Positions 27,372 through 34,450 of a DNA stretch of 42,704 nucleotides are shown piece by piece (the first letter of the stretch is position 1; each line of letters begins with the position of its first letter). The DNA comes from Scatosoma sp045656625. Lineage in GTDB: Bacteria > Bacillota > Clostridia > Christensenellales > Borkfalkiaceae. Both the position numbers and the translations under genes were made by a program. The stretch is taken from assembly GCA_045656625.1 (NCBI GenBank), contig JAZORL010000013.1, positions 1 to 42,704 on the forward strand, read 5' to 3'. The notes below the pieces were generated by a model. It was not told the DNA's origin and made no database searches. It saw only the letters and a program-made list of their open reading frames with translations.

Positions 27372-28334
27372 TTAATATTCCACGTCCCCAAATTTGTCCA
27401 TAAACGCTCTCACACCGAAAATAACGGGAATAATGATTGCAGTGAAACACAAGCCTGCTGTTGCAACGAGATTAACGTCTTCCCCTTTCTTTACAATATT
27501 GAATATCCAGAAGGAAAGGGTGGTCGTTTCGTAATTTTCCGTTACGAGCAACATAATCGGACCGCTCGCCGCAAAAATCCCCGACATCAAAAGCACTATC
27601 TTCGTGGAAATCGTAGACCATATCAACGGCATAACAATTGTAAATACTTCACGAAGAGGACCGCATCCGTCTAGCTTTGCCGATTCATATACTTCCGTCG
27701 GAATTCTCGACATCGCGCCACTAAAAATCAGCATATCCCCACCAAAGCCCGTCAAAATCGTATAGATGATAACCATCACGGTCGGCATCATGGATTTGTC
27801 CTTATACAAAGGACCGTTCAACGGATATCCCAACGAAAGTTTGTCAAAAAGTTTTTCAATCGGGCCGCCTGGCGCCAACATTTGATCGTAAAGGGAAGTC
27901 AAAATGACTGGCGTAATAATGCAGGGCAAATAAAATATAACTCTGAAAAATTGATAGCCGAGAATCTTCTTCGATATGAAGTAGCTGATAAACAAAGCAA
28001 GCGGCATTGTAATTAATAAACCGCTCAAAAAGTAAAGTCCCGTATTTCTTAAAGACAACAGCAAATCCCCGTCACCTGTGATCTGTTCCCAAAGCTTTTC
28101 AAAGTTCCCTGTCGACCACTTTTGCGTACCACTCCAAGCGTCCAATTCTTGGAACGCCAAAAAAATAGAGCTAATATTTACGTACAGCCAAAATACTAGC
28201 CAGTTCAAAATGGGAATGGCGAGTATACATACTATAAAGAGCGTCCTACCCTTTCTAGGTTTACTCTTTCGAATAAGTTTTTTGTTGGGTGGCATCGCAT
28301 CCCGTAAACGCGGTGCTACAATTTCTTTTTCCAT
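27372..28334 (-). CDS. CUT1 ABC sugar permease, MalF/UgpA type
   Basis: This 320-aa membrane protein has a basic cytoplasmic N-terminus, six predicted helices and the EAA-type loop YESAKLDGCGPLREVFTIVMP. It is the first gene of the long operon. The ATG at 28334 is preceded by GGGAGG at eight bases. A TTG one codon earlier is possible but unnecessary. No ATP-binding subunit is encoded in the window, which is common for CUT1 importers that share an MsmX/MsiK-type ATPase. Confidence 0.93.
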   Translation of the reverse strand: MEKEIVAPRLRDAMPPNKKLIRKSKPRKGRTLFIVCILAIPILNWLVFWLYVNISSIFLAFQELDAWSGTQKWSTGNFEKLWEQITGDGDLLLSLRNTGLYFLSGLLITMPLALFISYFISKKILGYQFFRVIFYLPCIITPVILTSLYDQMLAPGGPIEKLFDKLSLGYPLNGPLYKDKSMMPTVMVIIYTILTGFGGDMLIFSGAMSRIPTEVYESAKLDGCGPLREVFTIVMPLIWSTISTKIVLLMSGIFAASGPIMLLVTENYETTTLSFWIFNIVKKGEDVNLVATAGLCFTAIIIPVIFGVRAFMDKFGDVEY

Positions 28335-28375
28335 CAAAAAAACCTCCCTTAAGAATCTACGAAAATTTTAAGTTA

Positions 28376-28388
28376 AATAGGCACAATA
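28376..28388. promoter_or_regulatory. Candidate operator in the leader of the glycan operon
   Basis: AATAGGCACAATA matches AATTGGCACAATT at 28517-28529 at 11 of 13 positions. It lies about 22-34 nt downstream of the predicted start of the operon transcript, where a bound regulator could block elongation. The natural candidate is the adjacent AraC-family protein. Confidence 0.5.
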
Positions 28389-28416
28389 GTCCATTTAATA
28401 ATGTCGTTATACATTA

Positions 28417-28445
28417 ATTATACTATAACGCCGTTGCGATGTCTT
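28417..28445 (-). promoter_or_regulatory. Promoter of the glycan-utilisation operon (AAGACA-N17-TATAAT)
   Basis: The -35 AAGACA (28440-28445) and -10 TATAAT (28417-28422) are 17 bp apart. The predicted start near 28410 gives a leader of about 75 nt. A GTTATA-N12-TATAAC inverted repeat overlaps the -10. The weak -35 suggests activator dependence, consistent with an AraC-type regulator. Confidence 0.7.
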
Positions 28446-28509
28446 GTTATTTTTTCTATTCTTTTTGCTATTTTTTTAAGTACGACAAGAAAAATTTTGG
28501 AAAAAAGTA

Positions 28510-28538
28510 TTGACAAAATTGGCACAATTCCTTATAAT
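28510..28538 (+). promoter_or_regulatory. Consensus sigma-A promoter of the AraC-family gene
   Basis: TTGACA (28510-28515), a 17-bp spacer and TATAAT (28533-28538) form a perfect consensus. The start codon lies seven bases after the -10, so the transcript is predicted to begin at or next to the ATG. Confidence 0.85.
28517..28529. promoter_or_regulatory. Candidate operator between the -35 and -10 of the AraC-family promoter
   Basis: AATTG-GCA-CAATT is a perfect inverted repeat sitting inside the spacer of the promoter, where binding would repress. It matches the operon-side site at 28376-28388, suggesting one regulator acts at both. Confidence 0.55.
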
Positions 28539-28545
28539 TAACACT

Positions 28546-29394
28546 ATGAAAGTAGAAATATTTGAGAAAAACTCGTCTTTTGACGATAAAAACAACAATT
28601 TCGATTTCCATATTTGGAAATATTTAGAAACCTCCTTGCATACACATAAAGACTATTACGAGCTTTTTTTAGTGACAAAAGGACCTATTAAATATTACAT
28701 AAACGGCGAGACGATGATACTTAAAACAATGGATATGTCTATCGTTCGCCCCTCCGATAAGCATCGCTTTTTCTGCACAAAAAACAATAAGACTATTCAA
28801 CATATGAACTTGGCAGTAGATTGTGATTATTTTAACTATTTCGTTCCCTTTGTCACCCCTGAACTCAAGGAAAAAATTGATAACGAAAATGAATATATTT
28901 TGATTCATTTATCGGAAGATCAATTTAACTATTTGAATCATTTGAAAAAGCTAATTAATACAATCCCCACCGACGATTCCTATCAAAAAAAGACCGCTTT
29001 GAACTTGATTTTATTTAACATGTTGTCTTTTTTCAATATGTTCAGTCACGAAAAAACTTCCTATCCACTTTGGTTTGCCTCTATGCTGGATGAAATTTCC
29101 AAACCACATTTTCTCAATAAAAATGTGAGTGAATTATACGCGCTTTGTCCCTATTCCAGCCCGATTGTCATCAAGACGTTTAAAGATTATTTGAACACCA
29201 CGCCCGTGCGATATTTGCGTAATTTAAAAATGACATACGCGAAAAACCTCTTATTGACGACGGACTACACCACCTTGGATATTTGCACCCGAATCGGTTT
29301 CGATTCTTTGAGTCATTTCAACCACGTATTCAAAGATTTTTATGGAACTACCCCCACCGAATACCGTAGAAAAAATAGAATCGTGAAAAACTAA
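28546..29394 (+). CDS. AraC-family transcriptional regulator
   Basis: The 282-aa protein has an N-terminal cupin sensor (HTHKDYYELFLVTKG; H32, H34, E39) and a C-terminal pair of helix-turn-helix motifs (about 175-280) with the family signature LDICTRIGFDSLSHFNHVFKDFYGTTP, of which IGFDSLSHFNHVFK is the recognition part. It is divergent from the glycan operon and is its probable regulator, sensing an oligosaccharide or sugar. The ATG at 28546 has no ribosome binding site; a TTG at 28510 in the same frame is part of the -35 box and is rejected as a start. The transcript appears leaderless. Confidence 0.92.
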   Translation: MKVEIFEKNSSFDDKNNNFDFHIWKYLETSLHTHKDYYELFLVTKGPIKYYINGETMILKTMDMSIVRPSDKHRFFCTKNNKTIQHMNLAVDCDYFNYFVPFVTPELKEKIDNENEYILIHLSEDQFNYLNHLKKLINTIPTDDSYQKKTALNLILFNMLSFFNMFSHEKTSYPLWFASMLDEISKPHFLNKNVSELYALCPYSSPIVIKTFKDYLNTTPVRYLRNLKMTYAKNLLLTTDYTTLDICTRIGFDSLSHFNHVFKDFYGTTPTEYRRKNRIVKN

Positions 29395-29410
29395 TCCATA
29401 AACGAATTTA

Positions 29411-29454
29411 AATGAAAACGCACGCGAGATTCCTTTCTCCGCGTGCGTTTCATT
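29411..29454 (+). terminator. Strong hairpin after the AraC-family gene
   Basis: AATGAAAACGCACGCG pairs with CGCGTGCGTTTCATT, with one bulged A. There is no long T-run after it, so it may act as a terminator with weak tail or as an mRNA 3' end stabiliser. Confidence 0.65.
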
Positions 29455-29545
29455 GTCCCTTAAGAATTTGCTCTGATTAATGTGTTTTGCTGCCGCACTG
29501 TAAATTGCGATTTTGGGTTGCTCAAACGCTACTCTTCAATAAGGC

Positions 29546-29579
29546 AAAAAAAAGGGGGGGGACCGTGATAGTCCCCCCC
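29546..29579 (-). terminator. Intrinsic terminator at the end of repeat-unit copy 2
   Basis: GGGGGGGAC pairs with GTCCCCCCC around a 7-nt loop and is followed on the minus strand by eight T residues. It occupies the same place as 1422-1457 but has a different stem. Confidence 0.8.
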
Positions 29580-29720
29580 TCAAAATTTGATACGCAGTAA
29601 ACAAAGAAAAAGGTATTTTTTATTTTTCGCAAAAAAACCTGCTATTCCAAGCACATAAAAACAGAGAAAAATCCGCAAGTGGTCAAACATGTGGTCGTGC
29701 ATAATTTTTACGGCGACGGG

Positions 29721-29816
29721 TATCTGCCGTTTCCGCTTTGCGGAGCCTCGGCAGGGCGTCGTCGCGCCGTCAATTTTCGTGCTATTTCCAACTACCATTT
29801 GCGGTCGCTCCTCGCG
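29721..29816. repeat. Hairpin element E3 (96 bp)
   Basis: It starts TATCTGCC and ends CTCGCG like E1 and E2, but its hairpin is enlarged: CTGCC and GGCAG still pair, with an inner CCGC/GCGG stem. Next to it, an extra ~40 bp (AAGGAGCG and TCGCTCCT can pair) replaces the TGAACCC found after E1 and E2. Confidence 0.65.
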
Positions 29817-29900
29817 TGTAAGGAGCGTAGCGACGGAATAGCGAGCTTGTCGAGCGTCAGCCACGGTAATCCGCGGTTTCCGCGAAACTCATCACCGAAA

Positions 29901-29940
29901 CAAAAAAATAACGGACAGTCAATCGACTATCCGTTATTTT
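29901..29940 (-). terminator. Terminator of tRNA-Pro
   Basis: AATAACGGA/TCCGTTATT stem extended by AGTC/GACT with one C/A mismatch, immediately after the CCA end, followed on the minus strand by TTATTTTTTTG. Confidence 0.85.
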
Positions 29941-30017
29941 TGGTTGAGGCAACGGGACTTGAACCCACGACCTCTTGGTCCCTAACCAAGCGCGCTACCA
30001 AACTGCGCTATGCCTCA
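29941..30017 (-). tRNA. tRNA-Pro (anticodon AGG), CCA end encoded
   Basis: The acceptor stem TGAGGCA/TGCCTCA pairs fully, the D-stem is GCGC/GCGC, the anticodon stem CTTGG/CCAAG encloses loop TTAGGGA, and the T-stem GTGGG/CCCGT closes a TTCAAGT loop. The discriminator A73 and CCA are encoded. Loop positions give anticodon AGG, reading CCU, with G37 as expected for proline. The first pair is U1-A72 rather than the C1-G72 common in bacterial tRNA-Pro. An A34 would normally be deaminated to inosine. Confidence 0.9.
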
Positions 30018-30029
30018 ATCAGCTTTAAC

Positions 30030-30058
30030 ATAATATCACTTATTCTATGGAAAGTCAA
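30030..30058 (-). promoter_or_regulatory. Promoter of tRNA-Pro (TTGACT-N17-TATTAT)
   Basis: The -35 TTGACT (30053-30058) and -10 TATTAT (30030-30035) are separated by 17 bp, 12 bp upstream of the tRNA 5' end. The TATTATG is retained beside the tRNA pseudogene at 1882-1890. Confidence 0.8.
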
Positions 30059-30192
30059 GCATTTTTTTATCAAAACACAAAAAAAATATATTTTTCTCAA
30101 AAAACTTTTTTTTGCGCCGATTTTATACGCAAGCATACCCACCACAAAAGGCCGTGAACTCGTACACGGTACCTTCATTTTATGCAAAATAC

Positions 30193-30226
30193 ACCAAAGG
30201 GGCGTATTGCATTACGCCCCTTTGGT
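30193..30226 (-). terminator. Terminator after the Gfo/Idh/MocA gene
   Basis: ACCAAAGGGGCGTA pairs perfectly over 14 bp with TACGCCCCTTTGGT, loop of six. It lies eight bases after the stop codon and is followed on the minus strand by GTATTTTGC. Confidence 0.8.
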
Positions 30227-30233
30227 CGCCTTT

Positions 30234-31463
30234 TTATTTTTCAATCGGGCAGGTTTTTCCCTTCTCTAATCTCGATTCTTCCGCAGCAAAGCTCATCAAA
30301 TGGCTATCAATCGACACGTCTAAGTAGGTGACACCTTCCGCTTTTTCGCCGTTTAAGTCTTTATACAAGCTATTCATCATGAAATAGTCGCCGCCCATAT
30401 GCCCGCCAACGTTTGCTTCCGACACGTCGATCGTGATTTTTTCCGTTTCGCCGCCAAAGTAACGAATTTCAATACTGTTTTTCTCAACAACGCCAACAAG
30501 CTCCGCTTTCGTGCCGTGAATCTTCAAATCACGGTAAATTTCTTGGCTAAACGCCGTCATGGTATGGCACGCCGTCTTACCGTTCGCAAATTGCATAATC
30601 GTGACTTGGTGATCGACAACGTCGTTATCGTTTTTGAATACACATTTATCGTATTGCGTACCGCGCAAATCTTCCAAAACGTTTTCGTCCGTGAGTTCAC
30701 GAGTCGTAAAATAGCGCGCGAAACTTCTGATATGTTCTTGCAAATACAGCGTTTGTGCCTTATAAATACAATCTTCGTACTTACATTCGGAGCAATACTG
30801 TGCGCAATCCTTAGGGGCGTGCGCTTCATTAAAATAATAAAGTCCGCCATAAGAATTTACGGAAAGGCATTCTTCCCCCATAAGATAACGCAAAATGTCC
30901 ATATCGTGGCAACACTTTGCCAAAATCATCGGACTGGACTCCGCTTTGTTGCGCCAAGGTCCACGAACAAAACTATGCGCTTGGTGGTAGTACCCAACGT
31001 TTTCGCTTGCGTGAATGGTGACGACTTCGCCCAGCTTACCGCTATCGATAATACGCTTGACCGTGGAATAGAAAGGCGTATAGCGCAAAACGTGGCAAAC
31101 GATTACCTTGCGCGCGTACTCCTTACTCGCCTGATAGATTGCATAACAATCTTCCACGTTGTTTGCAATCGGTTTTTCAAGCAAGAGATCGTAGCCTGCC
31201 GCCATCATCGCAATCGCGTGCTCTTTATGCTGATTATCCTGCGTTGCTACCGCAACGATATCCGCCGCGATTTTTTCTTTCAAGAAATCTTTATAATCGC
31301 TAAAAACAGGCACGTTTGAAAACTCCGCTTTTGCCATTTCAATGCGGCTTTCATTATTTTCAATAATCGCAACAAGCTCAAATTTTTCGGGATACTGCTT
31401 TGCAAATTGCGCATAAATCAAACCGCGCGCTCCAAGCCCAAACACCACTATTTTTTTTGTCAT
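30234..31463 (-). CDS. Gfo/Idh/MocA-family NAD(P)-dependent oxidoreductase
   Basis: This 409-aa protein has an N-terminal Rossmann fold (VVFGLGARG, 7-14) and the family active-site EKPIA (K97), followed by the alpha/beta substrate domain with CCHDMDILRYLMG. A cysteine-rich insert (CAQYCSECKYEDC) is seen in one subgroup of this family and could bind a metal. These enzymes oxidise or reduce cyclic sugars, inositols or aminosugars; the substrate here is unknown. It starts after TTAGGAG, 27 bp behind yfhO, and is probably cotranscribed with it. The pairing suggests a role in surface or glycan sugar metabolism, but this is weak inference. Confidence 0.9.
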   Translation of the reverse strand: MTKKIVVFGLGARGLIYAQFAKQYPEKFELVAIIENNESRIEMAKAEFSNVPVFSDYKDFLKEKIAADIVAVATQDNQHKEHAIAMMAAGYDLLLEKPIANNVEDCYAIYQASKEYARKVIVCHVLRYTPFYSTVKRIIDSGKLGEVVTIHASENVGYYHQAHSFVRGPWRNKAESSPMILAKCCHDMDILRYLMGEECLSVNSYGGLYYFNEAHAPKDCAQYCSECKYEDCIYKAQTLYLQEHIRSFARYFTTRELTDENVLEDLRGTQYDKCVFKNDNDVVDHQVTIMQFANGKTACHTMTAFSQEIYRDLKIHGTKAELVGVVEKNSIEIRYFGGETEKITIDVSEANVGGHMGGDYFMMNSLYKDLNGEKAEGVTYLDVSIDSHLMSFAAEESRLEKGKTCPIEK

Positions 31464-31490
31464 AATCGTTACTCCTAATCTCTCTTTATA

Positions 31491-34361
31491 TCACAGCCAA
31501 TAATGCTTTATTAGCTCTATCACTTTAGAAATTGCCACGCCCGTCGGGAAAATCATAAAGAACACGACAAGACCTACTCCAAGCGCAATCCCTGCCCATG
31601 AAATCACGGGCGCACACTTATCCATAACCTTCGTTTTGCGAACGATTACCGCCACCAAGCAAAGGGCAATAATCCCGCCTGCTACGCCTAAAATCAAGTG
31701 CGTTTTGTACGGCGAGGAATACTCGAGCGTAATCTCGTTATCCCCTTCTTCAAGGGCAACCTGTATAAAGCATAAATCGTTCTCAATCAGTTTTGCTTTT
31801 TTGCCATTCACCTTGACCGTGTATCCGTCCGACGCGGCAAACGAGAGCATTAGACTCTCCCCTGCCTTGGCGTTTTTGACGTTTGCGGTAATTTTGGCTT
31901 TGCCGACCTGCACGTCCGCATTTCGCGTCCATAAATCCTTCGACAGCGCCTCTACCATTTCGTCGGTGACGTAGGTATCGTAGGTGATCGACGGCATATC
32001 CATCAAGTACCGATACAGCTCGCGTTGATTTTTTCGCCGATTCACGCGCACGTTTTCATTCGCAGCAACAAATTGATATCCGTCCGTTGTAGCGACTCTA
32101 AACCCAAGCGGAAATACCATCGTATTTTCGTAAACACAGTACCCCTTCGTCGAAAGCTGTACCTCTTCCCCAGCCTCGTTTTTCACCATCACTTTTTTCA
32201 AATACGTCTTGCTGTCGGCACGGCTGATTTGTGACTTGGCTACAAACACGTATTTATAATTCATAAAGCTATCCGCAAAAGCTTCGTTGGCATAATGCGT
32301 GGTCGAACCGTCCTTATTTACCCATTGCATTTTTCCCAAATTAAAGGAAGAGTGGAAGGCATTTTTGCCGTTTCCGTTGTAGCCGAATAGCTGGAAGATT
32401 GCAAAATTTTCCGCCGCCATCATGGACGAGAAACCGCTGTATGCATTCGTACCGCCCACAAGCGGCGCGCAAGCCGTCCACTTCGACGAAATATAATCGT
32501 CGTTTAGGTTATTTTTATCCCCTTTGTAATAAATCCCAAAATCCTTTACTCGGAAATACCCATCGTCGAAAGCATTCACTTCTTTTGCGAGCGCAGAATA
32601 TTGATTCAGCTCCACGTGCAAGGTTGACCTGCCCCCCGAAACCCATTGTAGATTATAGAAAAATACCTGCATAAATACAATCGGGATCAAGACGATTGAA
32701 AGCCATTTTGCACTAATTTTTTTCAGCTTTATTAAGAGTACGCCAAAGCCAACGAGCGTGATAACAATCAAGCTTGGCACGATCACCAGTTCTAACGCAC
32801 CCGTAGACCATGCAAGGCTACGCCCCGAATTATCGAGTGTCTTTTTCAAACTCGCATCGTTCGCAAAAAAGGCAATCACCGTTTGATAATTGTCCCCTTG
32901 GATAAACCACAGCAAGAACCCAAGCGTCGCAAGCGCAATCCCACCGAGAATAAACGTCCATACGTAGGACTTCCAGCGAACCTTTTTCCACTCGACAGTC
33001 TTTAAGAATTTCCATTTCGACGCGGACACGCCCCCATCCTTTTTCGTTTTTTGGATAGATATATCGCTATTCCAAGGGGTGAGCTGCCGCCCGTCTAAAA
33101 ACGTGCCGTCGTAGGCGTGATCGTTCTTAAAACAAACGCCGTCCAAGCAAAGACAAGCGCCGCCCATAAAGTAGAGTGCGTTCAAAAAGCCAAACCGCAG
33201 CGCATAGGACATATACGAGCCCATATTCATCAAATTCATCGCCTCGTCTACAATCGTAGGCAAGAGAGTGAACACGCCGCACGCAAGCATCCATTTTGCA
33301 AAAGGGTTCTTCAAGCCCTTTCTAATAAACCAAACAAGGGTAAGAGCAATAAACAAACCGTCGCTTAGAATATACGTCCACTTACGATAGATGCTATCCG
33401 TGTAATTCGTCATAAAGCTCGTCAGCGCAGAAGACCCCGTGTTAAACTCTACGGGTTTTTTATCGACCACAACGTACCCCGTCCACAGCTTTTCGAAAAT
33501 TCCACCACCGCGCGCACCTGCGCCATACGCACCAAGCGCAGGCAAAAGTACGGGCAAGGCAAACAAGATTGCTACCGCAAAGGACAGGCACAGGTATGCA
33601 ATGAACTTATTTTTCTCTTCTTTTTTTACGCAAAACAGTCCGTAGGCAATCAGCGCAGGAAAGATGGTAAACATGGAAAAACACGCAATCGAAAAGCAGG
33701 TGTAAATGCTTGCCGCCAATACGAGCGAGAAACGCAAAAACTTACCCGTTTTTACGTAGCGTTTGAATGCGCCCACCGCGAGCGGCGCCCAAATCAAAAA
33801 GTCCATCCAGTTGATATAGGTATTCGATACGAAGGTGTAGCCGCAAAAGGCGTAAACAACGCCCACGACCATACAAACGTATTCAGGAATATTTTTGAAG
33901 AGTTTTTTGGCAAACCAAGTCCCCGCCCAAGCGATAGTCGCCAATTTACACGCAAGGACAATGGCGCTTGCTTGCGCAATTCTGCCTTCCCCAAACATCA
34001 AGAATAAAACGTGGAAGGGACTGATAAAGAAATACAAAATCGACCCCGTCACGTCCAGTCCGCCCATCACCGAATAGGTGTAGGACAACGAGGACTCCCC
34101 ATTAAAGACGTCGAAGAAATGCTCGATAAACGGACAAATTTGCGCGAATAAATCGTAGCTCGCCGCCGTATGCGTGTCGCCAAAGGGATACACGCCGAAT
34201 TGCCACAGCGCAAAGCAGTACATAAAAAGCACGATTAGCGGCGCAAAAAAGTAGGCGTAGTTCTGATCGAAAAACGCGTCTAATTTCTTCCAAAAGCTTT
34301 GCTTTTTCTTCGGTTGTTCTACACCCGTAGTTTCGGGCAATTCTTGCACAACTTCTTCCAT
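31491..34361 (-). CDS. yfhO: YfhO-family multi-spanning membrane protein
   Basis: This 956-aa protein has a short cytoplasmic N-terminus, a dozen or so hydrophobic helices (first about 38-55), a large extracytoplasmic loop region (about 590-870) and a final helix pair. The segments GVYPFGDTHTAASYDL and SYTYSVMGGLDVTGSILYF are characteristic of YfhO proteins, which are built like GT-C glycosyltransferases and are linked to lipid-linked sugar transfer onto cell-envelope polymers such as lipoteichoic acid. It begins at 34361 with no proper leader; the promoter -10 lies only six bases upstream of the ATG. It heads a two-gene operon with the Gfo/Idh/MocA gene. Confidence 0.9.
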   Translation of the reverse strand: MEEVVQELPETTGVEQPKKKQSFWKKLDAFFDQNYAYFFAPLIVLFMYCFALWQFGVYPFGDTHTAASYDLFAQICPFIEHFFDVFNGESSLSYTYSVMGGLDVTGSILYFFISPFHVLFLMFGEGRIAQASAIVLACKLATIAWAGTWFAKKLFKNIPEYVCMVVGVVYAFCGYTFVSNTYINWMDFLIWAPLAVGAFKRYVKTGKFLRFSLVLAASIYTCFSIACFSMFTIFPALIAYGLFCVKKEEKNKFIAYLCLSFAVAILFALPVLLPALGAYGAGARGGGIFEKLWTGYVVVDKKPVEFNTGSSALTSFMTNYTDSIYRKWTYILSDGLFIALTLVWFIRKGLKNPFAKWMLACGVFTLLPTIVDEAMNLMNMGSYMSYALRFGFLNALYFMGGACLCLDGVCFKNDHAYDGTFLDGRQLTPWNSDISIQKTKKDGGVSASKWKFLKTVEWKKVRWKSYVWTFILGGIALATLGFLLWFIQGDNYQTVIAFFANDASLKKTLDNSGRSLAWSTGALELVIVPSLIVITLVGFGVLLIKLKKISAKWLSIVLIPIVFMQVFFYNLQWVSGGRSTLHVELNQYSALAKEVNAFDDGYFRVKDFGIYYKGDKNNLNDDYISSKWTACAPLVGGTNAYSGFSSMMAAENFAIFQLFGYNGNGKNAFHSSFNLGKMQWVNKDGSTTHYANEAFADSFMNYKYVFVAKSQISRADSKTYLKKVMVKNEAGEEVQLSTKGYCVYENTMVFPLGFRVATTDGYQFVAANENVRVNRRKNQRELYRYLMDMPSITYDTYVTDEMVEALSKDLWTRNADVQVGKAKITANVKNAKAGESLMLSFAASDGYTVKVNGKKAKLIENDLCFIQVALEEGDNEITLEYSSPYKTHLILGVAGGIIALCLVAVIVRKTKVMDKCAPVISWAGIALGVGLVVFFMIFPTGVAISKVIELIKHYWL

Positions 34362-34367
34362 AGCCTT

Positions 34368-34396
34368 ATTTTACCACTTTTTGATAGGCAAGTCAA
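34368..34396 (-). promoter_or_regulatory. Promoter of yfhO (TTGACT-N17-TAAAAT)
   Basis: TTGACT (34391-34396) and TAAAAT (34368-34373) are 17 bp apart. The ATG follows seven bases later, so the transcript should start at or within a base or two of the start codon. Confidence 0.75.
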
Positions 34397-34411
34397 CAGT
34401 TAATTAAGAAA

Positions 34412-34438
34412 AAATGGACGGATATAATCCGTCCATTT
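34412..34438 (-). terminator. Terminator of the nfnA-nfnB operon
   Basis: AAATGGACGGAT pairs perfectly with ATCCGTCCATTT, loop of three, with TTTTTTCTT following on the minus strand. It lies 13 bp after the nfnB stop. Confidence 0.9.
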
Positions 34439-34450
34439 CATTTTTTACAC

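Larger units (their letters stand above)
29546..29958. repeat. tRNA-Pro-associated direct repeat, copy 2 (right flank of the glycan island)
   Basis: Same orientation and order as 1432-1774, ending in the intact tRNA-Pro. A minus-strand frame ending at 29580 contains DHMFDHLRI and FYVLGIAGF, also seen in copy 1 with several synonymous differences, so a decayed coding remnant is possible; I do not call a gene. The stretch 29455-29545 holds nothing recognisable. Confidence 0.85.

Noticed and set aside
27362..27391. Ten-codon longer start for the MalG-type permease
   Set aside because: It would overlap the upstream permease gene, and the AAGGAG site clearly serves the ATG at 27361.
28340..28510. 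Catabolite-repression (cre) site at the operon promoter
   Set aside because: No sequence close to the TGWAANCGNTNWCA consensus was found; only the AraC-type candidate sites stand out.
29580..29864. 94-codon minus-strand frame in repeat unit 2 as a real gene
   Set aside because: In copy 1 the same region is interrupted by a stop shortly after GIAGF, and no ribosome binding site is seen; recorded only as a possible remnant.
29679..30269. Plus-strand frame containing VEATGLEPTTSWSL
   Set aside because: This is the familiar artefact of translating the antisense strand of a tRNA gene, here tRNA-Pro.
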